Source of the DNA: Iris pallida
Taxonomy: Eukaryota > Streptophyta > Magnoliopsida > Asparagales > Iridaceae
Direction: 5' to 3'
DNA: 64,000 bases
Assembly (NCBI GenBank): GCA_029216955.1
Contig: JANAVB010029819.1
Coordinates: forward strand, 34,666,861 to 34,730,860
Below, piece after piece: positions 22,516 to 36,322 of the stretch (the stretch's first letter is position 1; every line of letters begins with the position of its first letter). Under the pieces are notes generated by a model, which did not search any database, was not told where the DNA came from, and worked only from the letters and a program-made list of their open reading frames with translations. Made by a program: the position numbers and the translations under genes.

Positions 22516-23147
22516 TTATCGGTTTGTTTAAACCACATATAAGGACGAAGTTTGTTCTTATGGACGGGAGCCATATCCGACTGGTTTGTTTAAACCAATG
22601 GCCCTCTAAGATAAGATAAAATCCAACTTTAGGGATAAGAACAGAATCTGCTCAGGTTCATCCGATCAACAAATAAGCACATGCCACGTGTCGTTTATTC
22701 AGTTATGTTGATAACTCCCCAAAGATCTCGATAGAAGAGAATCCCCGTGCTTGCACGTGTCAGCTCAGCAGTAGCCCTCACCGCGATTGCCTTAAGATTC
22801 TCCTATATCTCCCCGTGCAGCGTATCTGCACAATCCTTATGCACATCGCATATGTGTTCTCCTATAAATAGAAGGAGTTTTCCTTCGATAAAGATGCCTC
22901 GAAATCTTTAACTTCGTCATCCTCTTGATTGGTAACTCTAGAGTTTCAATCACCAGCACCAGAAAGCCAAAGCAAGTTTAACTCGTCGTCAGATCGTCAA
23001 CGGAGTAAAGGAGCCACTGCAGTACTCGATCTCCACCGTCACACTTTCCCAAAAAATTTATACTTAGATCTCCTGTTTAGGCATCGATTGTACTCTTTTT
23101 ACGTTTAAAATATAAAAAGTTCGTATAACCTTTTATCATGGCAAACA
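22516..23147 (+). repeat. T2 3' LTR, right part
   Basis: The LTR resumes after the ATATC duplication and ends ATGGCAAACA at 23147, the same ending as T1. It carries GGTTTGTTTAAACC at 22521-22534 and 22583-22596; with the copy at 4063 these form a tandem series of about 62-69 bp once S1 is removed. Net LTR length is about 2.1 kb. Confidence 0.8.
22863..22870 (+). promoter_or_regulatory. T2 LTR sense TATA box
   Basis: CCTATAAATAGAAGGAG lies 280 bp before the LTR end, at a position similar to that in T1. Confidence 0.7.
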
Positions 23148-23292
23148 CTAATGTCACTCCATGAATCTTTGGCAAACTATCCATCGCTAAAATCGAATCC
23201 ATAGAGCAACCCCCACTTGGAAACTGACGGACTGAACCTCAACCTTTGACTCATCTCCATGTGTCGCTTTCCTCAATGTACCAAAACCTCCG
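23148..23292. other. Short unassigned spacer between T2 and L1
   Basis: About 145 bp with no ORF or repeat recognised. If L1 inserted into copia C2, this would be part of C2 or of the DNA that T2 joined. Its last five bases, CTCCG, pair with CTTCG at 30009-30013. Confidence 0.4.
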
Positions 23293-26063
23293 TGTGAGAC
23301 TCGCCTCACAGTATCAATATTTATATAAGGATACGTATTTTGTATTGTGTTTCGTATTTTCTTGGTTTTCTGAACGCTTTAATTTTTTTCAAATTATAGA
23401 TTTCCTCTTTGACAAGCATACCGCCAGTATACTAGATTTTCTACATTTTAGATATTTTCTATTTTAGATATTTTTATGAATAGTGTTTTTGATATTTTGT
23501 GAATAGTATTTTGGATATTTTGATGAATAGTATTTAGATATTTTTCTGAATAGTGTAGATGCACCCTATTATCCAATGGATACTTGGTTTTCTTTGGATG
23601 GCCAAGATTGACTTAGATTGTGACATGGATCACGATCCAACGGTCACGATTAATTTATCCCTTCTATATATACCCTCTCACTTTCTCTCTCCTCTCTATT
23701 TTCATTCTTTCTTCATTTCCTCTTCACTCTATTTCCTCTTTCTCAAGCCTAGGAAAGCTTGGCCTAGAGTGTAGTTTCGAAACCGCTCTTGGTGGTGGAG
23801 TGGAAGATTAGGATTGGTTGCTAAAACCTAGGAAATTACATATTGCTCAAATGTGATATGACCATGATTTATTTTTGGTTTTCTATAGAGACTAAAGTTT
23901 TATTATTCTATAATATGCTCCTCTAAATTGTTAACATGTTTAGTATATAGCACTTTTGGTTTTGATCCGTGGTATTACGTAGATCTAAGTTTCTAGATAT
24001 AATTTTCGAGTATTTTGAGGTATTTATTTATCAAAACTTTGAATTTGTGAAAAATAATGATTCCATGTTGTAGGAATTTAATTCTATACAATTTTGACTT
24101 TTGAAAATTGAAATTCTGATTTAAAACAAAGTTTTTTTTGGCCGAAACAAGTTTTAAGTTTTCAAAAATTAACTTTCTGTGATGGTTCAGAAAATCCGTC
24201 AAAAATTCGTCGAAAAATTCAAACTTGCACTAAAAACTTGCTGTGACACTTCGAAAAATCTGCCGGTAATCCACAATAATCTGCCGGATGATCCGGTTAG
24301 ACTGTTTTGTTCTGTTTTTATCCGTTTCTGTCTGTTTTTGTCCGTTTTTGCTATTTTCTTCGATTGAAATGATATCTTATCATGCTCTAGTATTGTTGTA
24401 TAGTTAGAAAGTGATTATACACCCTATATACATGACAGATGCTTTGTTCACGTATTGTTCTATGACCATATTCTAGATAGTGGCTCGTAGTAGCGCACTC
24501 CTGTACTGATTTTCTAATTGACTTCTAGATTGAGATTTGAATGTCTGATTGACTTCTAGATTGAGATTGAATGCATATTCTTTATTTACCCTGTGGATTT
24601 AACTTGTTATATGTCTAATCTATTTGCATCTGAGTATTGTCCATTGTATCGCACGTAATGTGTATTGAGAACATTTTCCAGAGATATCTCGCAAATGACT
24701 TGTGCCCATGACTCATCATTATAGGACGATTCTTGAGTGTCCACGACTTGAGAATTGAAAATGAATCTTATAGGTAATTGACTAGTAAACTCATATAGAT
24801 CATTGGGAGGGGAGGACTTTTCATGTTATCGCGACTCGGGTTACTTTGGGCCCCACAGTGGCAGGGATAACCCCGACCGGCATAGGCCCATGACCTCTAT
24901 TGATTAAGTTGACGTTTATCTACTATTGATATGTTTTTGAGTAGTTGTTTGTCTACTATTGATATGCTATATTTGAGTAGATGTTGTTTATCTACTATTG
25001 ATAGAGATTATTGGTTGTTTGTATTTCTTTTCTTTCTACCGTCGTTGCCTCCTTGGCCATTCGAGTTACTACAGCGTAGGTGGTAGTGAAACTCCTCAAC
25101 TTGCATTCTAGTAATTAGTTTTGTGATAACCCTAGCTAGTTAATGATAGCAAGCCGTAGACAATGATTGGTCGTGCACTTTTGTTGTGTATTACTATATA
25201 TGCTCTATGTGTCGGTGAGTGGCCAGAGGCTAAGTTCTGCTCGGGAAAGGTTCTGCAATCCTGATCATTATTTGGTTTAAGGGTTGTGGCTTCGACTTCT
25301 AGTAGTTCCTAAGTCCCTTGTTGCCTATCGACTTATTCTTCTCTATTGCTATATTGTTCAGTATTTCCATTCAGTCATTTCTGTTCTCGAGATACGTACA
25401 TTGGTACAGTACTAGTCTCGACCCGTATTTATTTATTTCTGTCATTATGTTATTGTATTGTTGTTGGGACTTGTCGTTCACCTCGAGCCTTCCTTGTGGT
25501 ATTTGCGGGTCTGACCCCACTCGTTTTGTATGGCCAGTTTCTATAGTTCATCCCGAGGATCTACCGTCTTCTTCTTCGGATGGTTCGCACTTAAAGGACC
25601 GGCACGGGTTGGCGAGTGGGTTACCTTATCTCCCACTCCATTATTGTACTTTTATTTGGTGGTGTTTATCCAAGGACATGTATTAGTCCTTGTATCTGGG
25701 TTTTGTTCCCTCCGTCTTCGTACGGCATAGATGTATATTCTGGACCATGGCTAGTTGTACATATGTGTATTTTCGGTGTATTCAGTTGATGTATCTTTTT
25801 ATTATGTCAACTCTCATGATTATGTATTTATTTGTGTTTGGGATGCCTTGCCCATCTCATATGTGATTTACTCTTTATAGCTTCTTATGTTGATTGGATT
25901 GAGATAGGTTTTGTTCGACCATAGGAGTCGTCAGTGGCATTCTAGAGTTCACCACTTGTCTTTTAGACAGCTTTGATCGTATATTGGGGTACTAGCGTAC
26001 TCTAATATACGTAGCTGGCTTTTTCCCCCTTGATCTCCATTATTTTGGTTCTAGGGTGTGACA
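23293..26063 (+). repeat. L1 5' LTR
   Basis: 2771 bp. A TATA box (CTATATATACC, 23664-23672) leads a CT-rich start region. Near 23470-23550 there are four copies of a GATATTTTN(n)GAATAGT unit. Near 24900-25015 there is a repeated TTTATCTACTATTGATA. The ORFs at 25318-25730 recur in both LTRs but show no domain. Confidence 0.8.
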
Positions 26064-27166
26064 GAATATTTTTGGTGGCCCATGCAGGTCTATCTTCAGA
26101 CTTATGGGGGATTCATCTTGTTTGAATCTCAATCCTATATTTGTCTTCTTTTGATCTCCCCTTGCTTATCGTCTTTTTTGCTTTCCTTGAACTGTAAACA
26201 TGATTGGCATATCCTTGCTTTATTCTTGTCCATTATTAATATCACATGTCCTTATCCTTCAGGGACACCCCACCTTTCTTATTCTTTCGAGGATTTTATT
26301 GCTCCGTCTTCTTTCATGGTTCAGGCAATATGTCAGCATCAGATCCCGTCTCTACATAGTCAGATACTAGTACCATCTCAACATCTGTTGGCAGCTCAGT
26401 TTACTTAACTCCAGTCAGTTCAGCCAGCAAAGTCAGCCCGATCCCATGTTAAGCATCTCCTTCCGACGCGGTCTCAGCAGTTTCAATGTCAGCATTCGAC
26501 GCTGTTTACCCACGTCCAGTAAATTAGGTAAAATCAACAGCAGGTCAGAGCAGCAGCCCGATGCATAGGCAGAGAGAGTTTGTTATCATAGAACAGATGT
26601 TAGCTGAGGGCAATCAGATTGTTGGTAAGCTTCTGTGGTGTTCCTTCAGTCATTCTTATTCTTGGATTCCGTCGACAGCCTTGTATTCCACTTATACCCG
26701 GAATACGATGGTCGACTTGACATATTCGGCAAGTGAAGGCAAGTTTCTCATACCACTCTTCCGCCTCAGTATCTCGTGATATGTGATATGCATCATGTAT
26801 CCTGAATACGAAGGTGCGTCCTGGATTAGATTCATGTCTACGACTGAGTCGTTGGTACCGACTTACTTCGAGGCTTGACCCCTGTCCACTTTGTGAGTCA
26901 GCGTAGGCAAGCGAGGACGAATCCCTACTCAACTAACTCAGAGGTATATTATTCCACATGCCTCGTAGTTCTTTTCTTTTCTTGTATTATATATGTATGT
27001 ACTTATTATTTTACGTATTTATTTAAATTATGTATCTCAAATATAACTTGTACACGAGATGTTTTCTTTCGATGAGTTATGATTTTATATTATTTTAGCA
27101 TGTGTATTTTTGCTCGACTGGCTTTAGAAAATTTTGATGACATAATTTTTCTAACTTATGGAGAGT
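26064..27166 (+). other. L1 interior, non-coding
   Basis: Begins GAATATTTTTGGTGGCCCATGCAGGTC. The T3 leader has the same GGTGGCCCATGCAGGTC just after its LTR (minus strand, 53618 leftward). No tRNA-Met PBS is present. From about 26380 to 26560 there is a CAG-rich stretch that could be a gag C-terminal relic, but no zinc knuckle or protease was found. Ends in ACTTATGGAGAGT before the 3' LTR. Confidence 0.6.
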
Positions 27167-30008
27167 TATGAGACTCGTCTCACAGTATCAGTATTTATAT
27201 ACGGATATGTATTTTGTATTGTATTTCGTATTTTCTTAGTTTTCGGAACGCTTTAAAATTTTCCCAAATCATAGATTTTCTCTTTGACAGGCATACCGCC
27301 AGTATACCGGTTTATACCGATGGCATACCGCTCGGACAGATTTTTTACATTTTAGATATTTTTGGTTTCAGATATTTTCATAAATAGTGTTTTCGATATT
27401 TTGTGAATAGTTTTTTGGATATTTTGAAGAATACTGTTTAGATATTTTCGTGAATAGTGTAGATGCACCATATTATCCAATGGATACTTGGTTTTCTTTG
27501 GATGGCCAAGATTGACTTAGATTGTGACATAGATCACGATTCAACGGTCACGATTAATTCACCCCCTCAATATATACCCTCTCACTTTCTCTCTCCTCTC
27601 TTTTTTCATTCCTTCTTCATTTCCTCTTCACTCTCTTTCCTCTTCCTCAAGCTTAGGAAAGCTTGGCCTTGAGGCCTATAGTATGGTTTCGAAACCACTC
27701 TTGGTGGTGGAGTAGAAGATTAGGGTTGGTTTCTAAAACCTAGGCAAGTACATCTTGCTCAAATGTGATATGACCATGCTTTATTTTTGGTTTTTCATAG
27801 AAACTAAAGTTTTATTGTTCTATAATATGCTCCTCCAAATTGTTAACATGTTTAGTATATAGCACTTTTGGTTTTGATCGATGGTATTACGTAGATCTAA
27901 GTTTTTAGATATTATTTTCGAGTATTTTTAGGTATTCATTTATCAAAACCTTGAATTTGTGAAAACTAATGATTCCATGTTGTAGGAAATTCAATTCTAT
28001 GCAATTTTGACTTTTGAAAATCCGAATTCCAATTTAAAACGAAGTTTTTATGACCGAAACAAGTTTTAAGTTTTCAAAAATCAACTTTCTGTGACGGTTT
28101 GGAAAATCCGTGGAAAATTTGCGGAAATCCGTCAGAAAATCTGAACTTGCACTAAAACCTTGCTATGACACTTCGAAAAATCTGCCAGTAATTTGCAGTA
28201 ATCCGCCGGATGATCCGGTTACGCTGTTTTTGTCTGTTTTTGTCCGTTTCTGTCCGTTTCTGTCCGTTTTTGTCTGTTTTTGCTATTTTCTTCGATTGAA
28301 ATGATGTCTTATCATGTTCTAGTGTTGTTGTATAGTTAGAAAGTGATTATACATCCTATATACATGACAGATGCTTTTGTTCACGTATTGTTCTATGTCC
28401 ATATTCTAGATAGTGGCTCGTAGTAGCGCGCTTTTGTACTGATTTCCCGATTGACTTCTAGATTGAGATTTGAATGTCTGATTGACTTTTAGATTGAGAT
28501 TGAATGTATATTCTTTATTGACATCATAGATTTAACTTGTTATATGTCTAATCTATTTGTATTTTGGCAATAGACAATCGAGTGTGAGTATTGTCCATTG
28601 TATCGTGAGTAATGTGTATTGAGAACATTTGCCAGAGACATCTCGTAAATGACTTGTTCCCATGACTCGTCATTATAGGACTATTCTTGAGTGTCCACGA
28701 CTTAAGAATTGAAAATGAATCTTATAGATAATTGACTAGTAAACTCATATAGATCATTGGGAGGGGAGGACACTTCATGCAACTGTGACTCGGGTCGCTA
28801 TGGGCCCCCACAGTAGCAGGGATAATCCCGACCGGCGTGGGCCCCTGACCTCTATTGATTGAGTAGATGTTTATCTACTATTGATATATTTTTGAGTAGA
28901 TGTTTATCTACTATTGATATGTTTTGTTTGAGTAGATGTTGTTTATCTACTATTGATAGAGATTATTGGTTGTTTGTATTTCTTTTCTTTCTACCGTCGT
29001 CGCCCCCTTGGCCATCCGAGTTACTACAGCGTAGGTGGTAGTGAAGTTCCTCAACTTGCATTCTAGTAATTAGTTTTGTGATAACTCTAGCTAGATAATG
29101 ATAGCAAGCCGTAGGTAATGATTGGTCGTGCACTTTTGTTGTGCATTACTATGTGTCGGTGAGTGGCCAGAGGCTAAGTTCTGCTCGAGAAAGGTTCTGC
29201 AACCCCGGTCCTTATTTGGTTTAAGGATTGTGGCTCCGACTTCGAGTAGTTCCTAAGTCCCTTGTTGCCCATTGGCTTATTCTTATCTAATGTTATATTG
29301 TTTAGTATTTCCATTCAGTCATTTCTGTTCTCGAGATACGTACATTGGTACAGTACTAGTCTCGACCCGTATTTATTTATTTCTGTCATTATGTTGTTGT
29401 ATTGTTGATGGGATTTGTCGTTCACCTCGAGCCTTCCTTGTGGTACTAGCGGGTCTAATCCCACTGGTTTTGCATGGCCAGGTTCCATAGTTCATCCCGA
29501 GGATCTACCGACTTCTTCTCCAGATGGTTCGCCCTCAGAGGACCGACACGGGTTGGTGAGTGGGTTACCTTATCTCCCACTCCATTATTGTACTTTTATT
29601 TGGTGGTGTTTAGCCAAGGACATGTATTAGTCCTTGTATCTGGGTTTTGTTCCCTCCGTCTTCGTACGGCGTAGATGTATATTCTGGACCATGGCTAATT
29701 ATATATATATGTATTTTCGGTATATTCAGTTGATGTATCTTTTTATTATGTCAACTCTCATGATTATGTATGTATTTGTGTTTGGGACGCCTTGCCCATC
29801 TCACGTGTGATTTACTCTTTATTGCTTCTTGTGTTGATTGGATTGAGATAGGTTTTGTTCAACCATAGGAGTCGTGTGGTATGCTAGAATCCACCCACTT
29901 GTCTTCTAGACAGCTTTAATAGCATATTGGGGTACTGGCGTACTCTAATATACGTAGTTGGCTTTGTTTTGCTTTCGATCTCCATTATTTTGGTTTTGGG
30001 GCATGACA
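27167..30008 (+). repeat. L1 3' LTR
   Basis: 2842 bp and collinear with 23293-26063. A TATA box (TATATACC) starts at 27571. It has an extra segment near 27305-27345 (repeated ATACCGNNNNCATACCG) that the 5' LTR lacks. By eye it is more diverged from its partner than the T1 LTRs are. Confidence 0.8.
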
Positions 30009-30013
30009 CTTCG

Positions 30014-30755
30014 TAACCCTCAAAACATCTTGAAGACCCTCCTCAGCAAGTTTTTGACGATCCAACTCATATCGAACACCCCTCAAGCCTCCATCTGGTT
30101 TCTGTGGACTGCATGTACAACTCAGTGGCTTGAGCCTGTACATGCCACAACAAAAATCTTCTCAAGCTATCTGTTGAGAACCTTTCAATGGTATTAAATC
30201 TTTGTCCCTAAACAAACTATACAGCCATCATCTGCCGGCCTCCCAACTAAAACCAAGTTGTAGCACAAACTCGGTACATATCACACACCCTTGAGGATGA
30301 GCTTCTCACTAAACTCCGTCGTCAAGTGGTGCACATCACCGATGCTACAACTGCAGGAGTCCCCTTGTCGCCCATCTTCACACATCCAAACTTGTCACCG
30401 CAATATGACGTGAAGGTCCTCCTTTACGGAGTGGCATAATACGATGTCCCTGTATCCATGACCTGGTCGTTGTCATGACACATGCCACAAGGTTCCTTTT
30501 CATCGGTCGCTGCGATGATGATATATCCTATTGCTATGAGATACTCCTGATCGTCCTTGCCTTTGGCTTTCTCAGCTTTGATCTTCAAGCAATTCCTTTT
30601 GATAAGACCTATTTCACTATAGTGATAGCAGCCCTTCTTGTGATCCATAATTGTAAGATCCTAAGAACTCTCTCGTGTCATCGCCTGTGACTTGAGTCTT
30701 TTCTTCCCGTAGGAAGTCACCTGAGCGGACTCCTACGAGGATTCAACTTGCTTGT
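30014..30755 (-). pseudogene. C2 copia: gag C-terminus, zinc knuckle and protease start
   Basis: On the minus strand the reading enters from 30755 (...QVESS, then AQVTSYGKKRLKS) and reaches a zinc knuckle with one Cys changed (CYHYSEIGLIKRNC, near 30636-30590). It then reaches a copia protease motif VMDTGTSYYATP (near 30460-30425). Further left, VPSLCYNLV and GRPADDGCIVCLG resemble the segment after the copia protease. Several stops and shifts are present. This is the downstream half of the gag cut by S2; the upstream half is at 42814-43394. It ends at the L1 target site. Confidence 0.75.
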
Positions 30756-33700
30756 TGTAACGCTCCAGTCCCAAAATATATAGGATTAGGATACATCTAC
30801 ATGCCAGCTACGCATCAAGAGGACTCCAGTCCAGCTTGAATACGTATAAGATGTCTGATTATTCTAAATCAACTATATCTCAATCCACTAAATAATGATA
30901 AAATGATGAATCAAGTACACTAAGGTTGATCAGACCATAATAAACTGATTCTAGAATAGATAAATGTACTAGAGTGGTTCCCCAATAATACATATATCAT
31001 GAACAAGCTAAAAGAAAATATAAGCTTGTAAAAGACTAGGCTAATAATAGCGAGAATCAAATATAGGACAAAATGTAAATAAGGAAGATGAGGATAATAA
31101 CAACTAGATATACATGAAGTCTTGGTGTAGCAACCATCATCCATCAATGGACTAAACCTTGATAACTTCATCTTATACCTTGAGAGATCACCAGGTCCTC
31201 AAAAGACTAGCATGACGCATAATATGCAAGCCTACTTTGATAGTTTAAACATGCAATGATAGATAGAAAAGTGATACAAGAACGTAAAGAACGAAGGGAG
31301 TACAGTACTAGAAATAAAACATAAAAGAAATGGCATGCCTCGAGAATCATGCTAATAAATGCGTCTAAAAGTAAATTATGGTAAACTGCAGCCCGGTGGT
31401 AGCTGACGGCCCTATAGATTACAGCCCGATGGTTGCTACAACCTATAGTGAGTCTCAATCGCAGCTCGGTGGTTGCTAACAATTGAGAGTGGTCAGGTAT
31501 AGTCACGTTTATAACAAGGTCCTCACCTAAAACTACAAGTTAATCAGGTCAAGTCAAACATGTCAAGTTCAAGTCAGGTCCAGGTCAAACAGGTCAGAAA
31601 ACATGGCATAGGCAAAGCAATACTATCACTAGACATGAACAAGATAAGAAAAATAGGATAAGTAACATGGAAAGAAAGAGTAACAATCTACGTGCATGTA
31701 AAACTAAAAAATAACTATGACATAAAGTAGAAGAAATATAGAACCAAGCAAGAGATAAAAGAATAGCAATATAGAAAAGTATGTAAATATTGCAAAGTTT
31801 GGCAAGGTGGACTTGCCTGGTGTAGAATCGTCCACGTCCAAATAACCAACTAGTCAAATCAGTAAACCACGTAGCCTGAATTTTTGTAAATGTTTTCGGA
31901 TGCTGAAATAGATGTTACCAACGTATTTGTCATAAAAGAAATGTCTATGTTTGATTGTCCAAAATTCTAATTCTGGATACAGGAGCAAAACGGTAATTTC
32001 AGGTCAAAACGACATCCACCGTAGGACCCCTTTCTGCCGAAAAATGTGCCAACACCTACGGTCTCTAAAGTCATCAAACTATATGTTTATGGGTCCGGTG
32101 TTTCAATATGAACCCAACGGTATGTCCAATTTTAGATTTCGATGGGCCGTGCACAAAATCGCTCGTTAAGTCGGATCGTGGGCCCGCCAAAATAGCGTTC
32201 TAGTCAACCTTCTCAAAATTGGACCTAACTTGGCTTAGGACCAGAAAAATGATACGAATCCAATTACGTAAGTTTCATCACGATATGACAAAAGTGCACA
32301 AAGTAATTAAAATTTTTATAAAGGGCTGATACGGTAAAATTTGACGGATACGTATCGAATTTGCCACGCACACGCAAGCAATTCGAGTTTTGTCAAATCC
32401 CACACGTGCACGAAGTCTATACGCACCTTTTGATGCAAGTAGTTCGTGGCCATGCCACCCGAATTATTGGGACGGACTCCGTATCAGATTTTTTTTTTTT
32501 TTTGATGTTTTGAAAACATATTTTTGGTCAAAGTCAACCTAATTTTAGATAGAATATAATGAACACGAAAATTAATTAATTACTGGATTTTGATCTCAAT
32601 TAGGTTGTCTAAAACTCTATTCAAGCGGTTTTCAAAAATTTGCGTAATTTTTGTCGTAAATCGACCGCAAACAGGGAACGTTAGGACAGTTTCTAAATCC
32701 AGAAAATTAATTTTTTTTTCTCGATTTTGGAACGCGATTTAAGTCGCCTATATTTTGAATTAGAGAAAACTACCTAATGGGTTTTTAAGGTGGTTAAGTT
32801 TGGTACATACCGGCACAATCCTTTCGTGAAACGGTTGAACGTGGAGGAAGAAAACATGATGGGAAGTTGGCTTCATTGGCGCACTGCTACATACCGACTA
32901 GCGGCCATCGTGGCGGCGACGCAAGACCAGGGGTTTGGGGCTGGGGTCGCACGACACTTGGGGTCTAAGTGTAACACCCAATTTTCCAAATGAGGGTAAT
33001 TTTGAAATTTTATAATTATAATCATTTAATAATGATATTTAAATCATATTATGATTTTTGGTGATTTTCAATCAATTTAAAACTATTTAAAATGTTGATT
33101 GGTGATTTTGATGGCTAACTAGTTAAACCCTAGTATTGCTAAGCCTAGAGACTAACCATGACCAAAGGAGCCTAGTCGCGTGATTAGAATTTCATATTAC
33201 CAATTTTTAGCCTAAGGGTATTTTGGTCATTTTGACAATTTTGTGAATTTGTAGTTTATATTAATTAAATATTGTGCTAGTCGTTTAGTGAAGCCTTAAC
33301 CTAGAAGTTAACCTAACCTAGATTAGTCATGAGGTTAAAATTAAGGTTAGAACATTCCTACTAAGTGCCAAGGTTAGTAATATCTAGATATTATTAGGAA
33401 AGATATTTTCTTTTTAAGATATTTGTGAAAAGGAGCCTTAACCAATAGGAAAGCTTAGAAATTGTTGGGGAACCTCAACCACTCATCCAAAACCCTAACC
33501 CTAATGTTTTCAACATCCATACAAGCCCCCTCCCTCCTATAAGTATCCCACTTAACAAATAATTGCTTCCTTTAGAAAACCTAGAAAAAGCCCTACTTGT
33601 TCTTCCCTAAAACTCTCCCCATTAATCGAAATTGAGCCCAAATTGAGTCAAATCAATTGCATCATCATCCCCAACAGTAGAGGATACTTGTGGGTGCTTG

Positions 33701-36322
33701 CTAGCAAGGTTCGAGGATGGTTGAACCGGAGAAAATCAAGAAAGACGTCGAATTGAGGCTCTTTACATTGAGATTCTAGCTCTCAATAGGTAAACCTATC
33801 TACACCCATTGAAATTATGATTTTTCTTCATAGATGCATTCATTTAGGGTTCCCCTAGGTGTAGCCTAAGTTTGTTAGGAATCCGTGTCCATTTCGTGTC
33901 CGTATCGGACACGTATCGGTGTTTTTAATAACGTATTCGATGAAATGCTTGTGAGAATTAAAAGGTGTTAATTTCGAAAACTAATTGAATGGAAAAATAG
34001 GATTTTATGTGTAGATTTCAGATCTGTATGACTGAGTTGGTTTTAGGTCGGTTTTTGTGTCCAAAATGGACACGTACTCACCCACTGGATACTGCACAGG
34101 GGAGTGATGTGCTCCCCTGCTGCTCGAGCACTGTAGAAGCCAGGACATGACACGAGGACACGAGATTTTTGAGGAGAACCTAGGGGAAATGTCTGCTATA
34201 AGGTCTATGAAATTTGGGGAGGTATCGTTGAGTGGTTCGAGAGAAAACTCCCTCGCACTGGACTGCACGAGCACAGCACACACGCACACACTGGGCTCTG
34301 ATACGGGTTTGGACACGACCTTGTGCACCATGTGGACACAATACAGACACGTTAACACGTAGCCCTACTCCTAACCTAACTCTAGACACGAGCACGAGGC
34401 TCTAGGGTGCACATACGAGCCCCTAGATCGGTCGACACATGTGTACGAGGATTAGTAAAAATGTTTACTGATACATTATTTTTCTGTGTTCTGTTCGTTT
34501 GGACACTTCGTGTCCACTCTAGTGGACACGAATGATACCCCCTAGACACATGACACATGGTACACACACTTGTATACTTGTTTGTGATTTTAAATGGTTA
34601 AAATTGGGTTTCGAAATGGGAAAAGTTCATGTATTAGTTGAAGTTTCAGTTGAGATTTAAAACTGGGATTTCGATTCACATTTCCTGAGATTTTATGATG
34701 TTAATTGCTATGTTAGATTCTTTACACATGTGTAATATACTATTGTAATGTTAATTGTTGGCTAGTGTTAGGTTGTGGATCTCGAAATTGGGTTGGGATG
34801 TGAACTGATAACAGTTTCAGGACTTGAAAATCCTGAACTTTTTATTCTCTTTAAGAAACTGATTTTGAATGTTTTTGCTGCCATGGTTAATTTGTTTACA
34901 CAAGTTTTTGTCACTGTTAAGGTTGGTTCATGTTTGGTTAGATGTTAAATTGAGATTGTTTCCTAGAGTAAATATAAAATCTGAGAATGTATAGGAAACC
35001 TGAGATCCTGAGATTTTGATTCACTGTTAAATAGAAATAACTGAGGTCTACCAAGTTATGAAATACCTGAGATTTAGTTAGGTTTGTGTGTGGTGAGGTT
35101 TTGTGCTCAAGCAGTGAGTTGGGTGTGTGGGAAGTGGACAGTGAGGACTGAGAGTGGGGTTAATTCTCAGGTTTGAGATTGAGTATCAGTAGGTTTGTTT
35201 TGAGTATCATCATATTTCAAGCTTGAATTATGGTAATGTTGAGATTCTGAGATTTCACAGGAATGTGGGGTTAGTTTCACATGTAATTAATAACTGAGAT
35301 TTGGTTTGTTAAAAACTGAAATTTGCCTATGTTATTTCCTGAGAACTATTAGGACTCTGAAATGAAAACTAAACCCTGTGAATGTCCTGCAAACTGAGAG
35401 CTATCACACCCCTCCTGTCAATACACACACACACACAACTGAGGATTCCTTGACTGTTTGTATAAAACTGAAAACTGATTTTGGGTTTGATTGTGAACCC
35501 TGAAAACTGATTTGGGTTAGGGGTTGGTTAGAATCTAGATTTTGTAATGTTTTGAAGGTTGTTTTAGTTTGATAAGTTGTGTATTGTATGTATACAAGTA
35601 TCTATGTGTAGGTAGATTGGTTAAATCCTTGGTTTCAGTTGCTAGCAGGGCAGTAGCAGCAGGGCACCCTGCATTAGCTTGGCATGGCAGCAATGCATCT
35701 GCCTAGGCCTTAGTTTGGCTCTGTTAGCATATGCAGCAGAGCAGCATGCAGTAGCAGCAAAGGCATTGCCTTGGCCTGACCTGGCCTGGCCTTGGCAGGT
35801 TAGCTATAGCCTTGGCCATTGGCTATATGTGCATGGTTAATGGATTTGCCTAATTTAGTTCAAATATGAACTGTCCAATCCCTTAATGCATCTTGTTATA
35901 CATATTGTATATATAGGTGCATTGTTATATGAGGGAGAGAGTATATGGTGATTGTTAGTAGGTTAGAGGATAAGATATTATGTGCTATGGAGATTAGAGT
36001 AGTGGTATATTCATATAGTTATGTACATATGTTATAAAGATAATGTGGAGATGGTTTAGATATATCTATATATATCTATTAACTTGTAGGTATACAATAT
36101 ATGGTATTTCTTTTATTATATGAATGAGAGGGTATATATGTATATACATATGTGTGATAGGTTAGTGAATTCTATATAGGCTATGCATATATGTGTGTAC
36201 TATATTATGTGAGATACCTTAGCCTTGGGTTGGTATGCACTTTGTTATAGGATATGGTATCCTAGTGCACTAGCCTAAGGGTTGGTTGAGTTAGATATAG
36301 AGTTTAACTTAGATTGGACTAG

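Larger units (their letters stand above)
523..23147 (+). mobile_element. T2: 3' end of a Tat-lineage Ty3/gypsy element, interrupted
   Basis: Only the 3' end is in the window: antisense ORF region, polypurine tract and 3' LTR. The lineage call rests on shared architecture with T1: the same PPT/LTR junction (GAAGGGGGTCT then TGTAGAAGCATG), the same LTR end (ATGGCAAACA), a sense TATAAATA box, and an antisense ORF with antisense TATA between pol and LTR. The LTR was later split by solo LTR S1, which in turn holds T1. No PBS follows 23147, so this is the 3' LTR. The gag-pol would lie left of position 1. Confidence 0.75.
23293..30008 (+). mobile_element. L1: non-autonomous LTR retrotransposon, no coding domain
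   Basis: Two related direct repeats of about 2.8 kb flank a 1.1-kb interior. The left LTR starts TGTGAGACTCG and the right LTR TATGAGACTCG (first G changed). The ends are GTGTGACA and GCATGACA. The likely target duplication is CTCCG/CTTCG, with one transition. Orientation is plus, from the leader after the first LTR and the purine-rich GGAGAG before the second. The interior has no gag or pol domain. LTR size and end (...GTGACA) resemble chromovirus-type LTRs, but the lineage is not proven. Confidence 0.75.

Noticed and set aside
25318..25730. Hydrophobic ORFs repeated at 29272-29674
   Set aside because: They lie in both L1 LTRs, begin at arbitrary ATGs and show no domain. Their repetition reflects the LTR pair.
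23293..30008. Simple tandem or segmental duplication instead of an LTR element
   Set aside because: The repeats end in TG..CA-type termini, are separated by leader and PPT-like sequence, and have a near-match target duplication, which favours LTRs.
33488..33504. AACCCTAACCCTAATG, telomere-like
   Set aside because: Only two imperfect units inside the S3 LTR; a telo-box-like coincidence rather than an interstitial telomere array.
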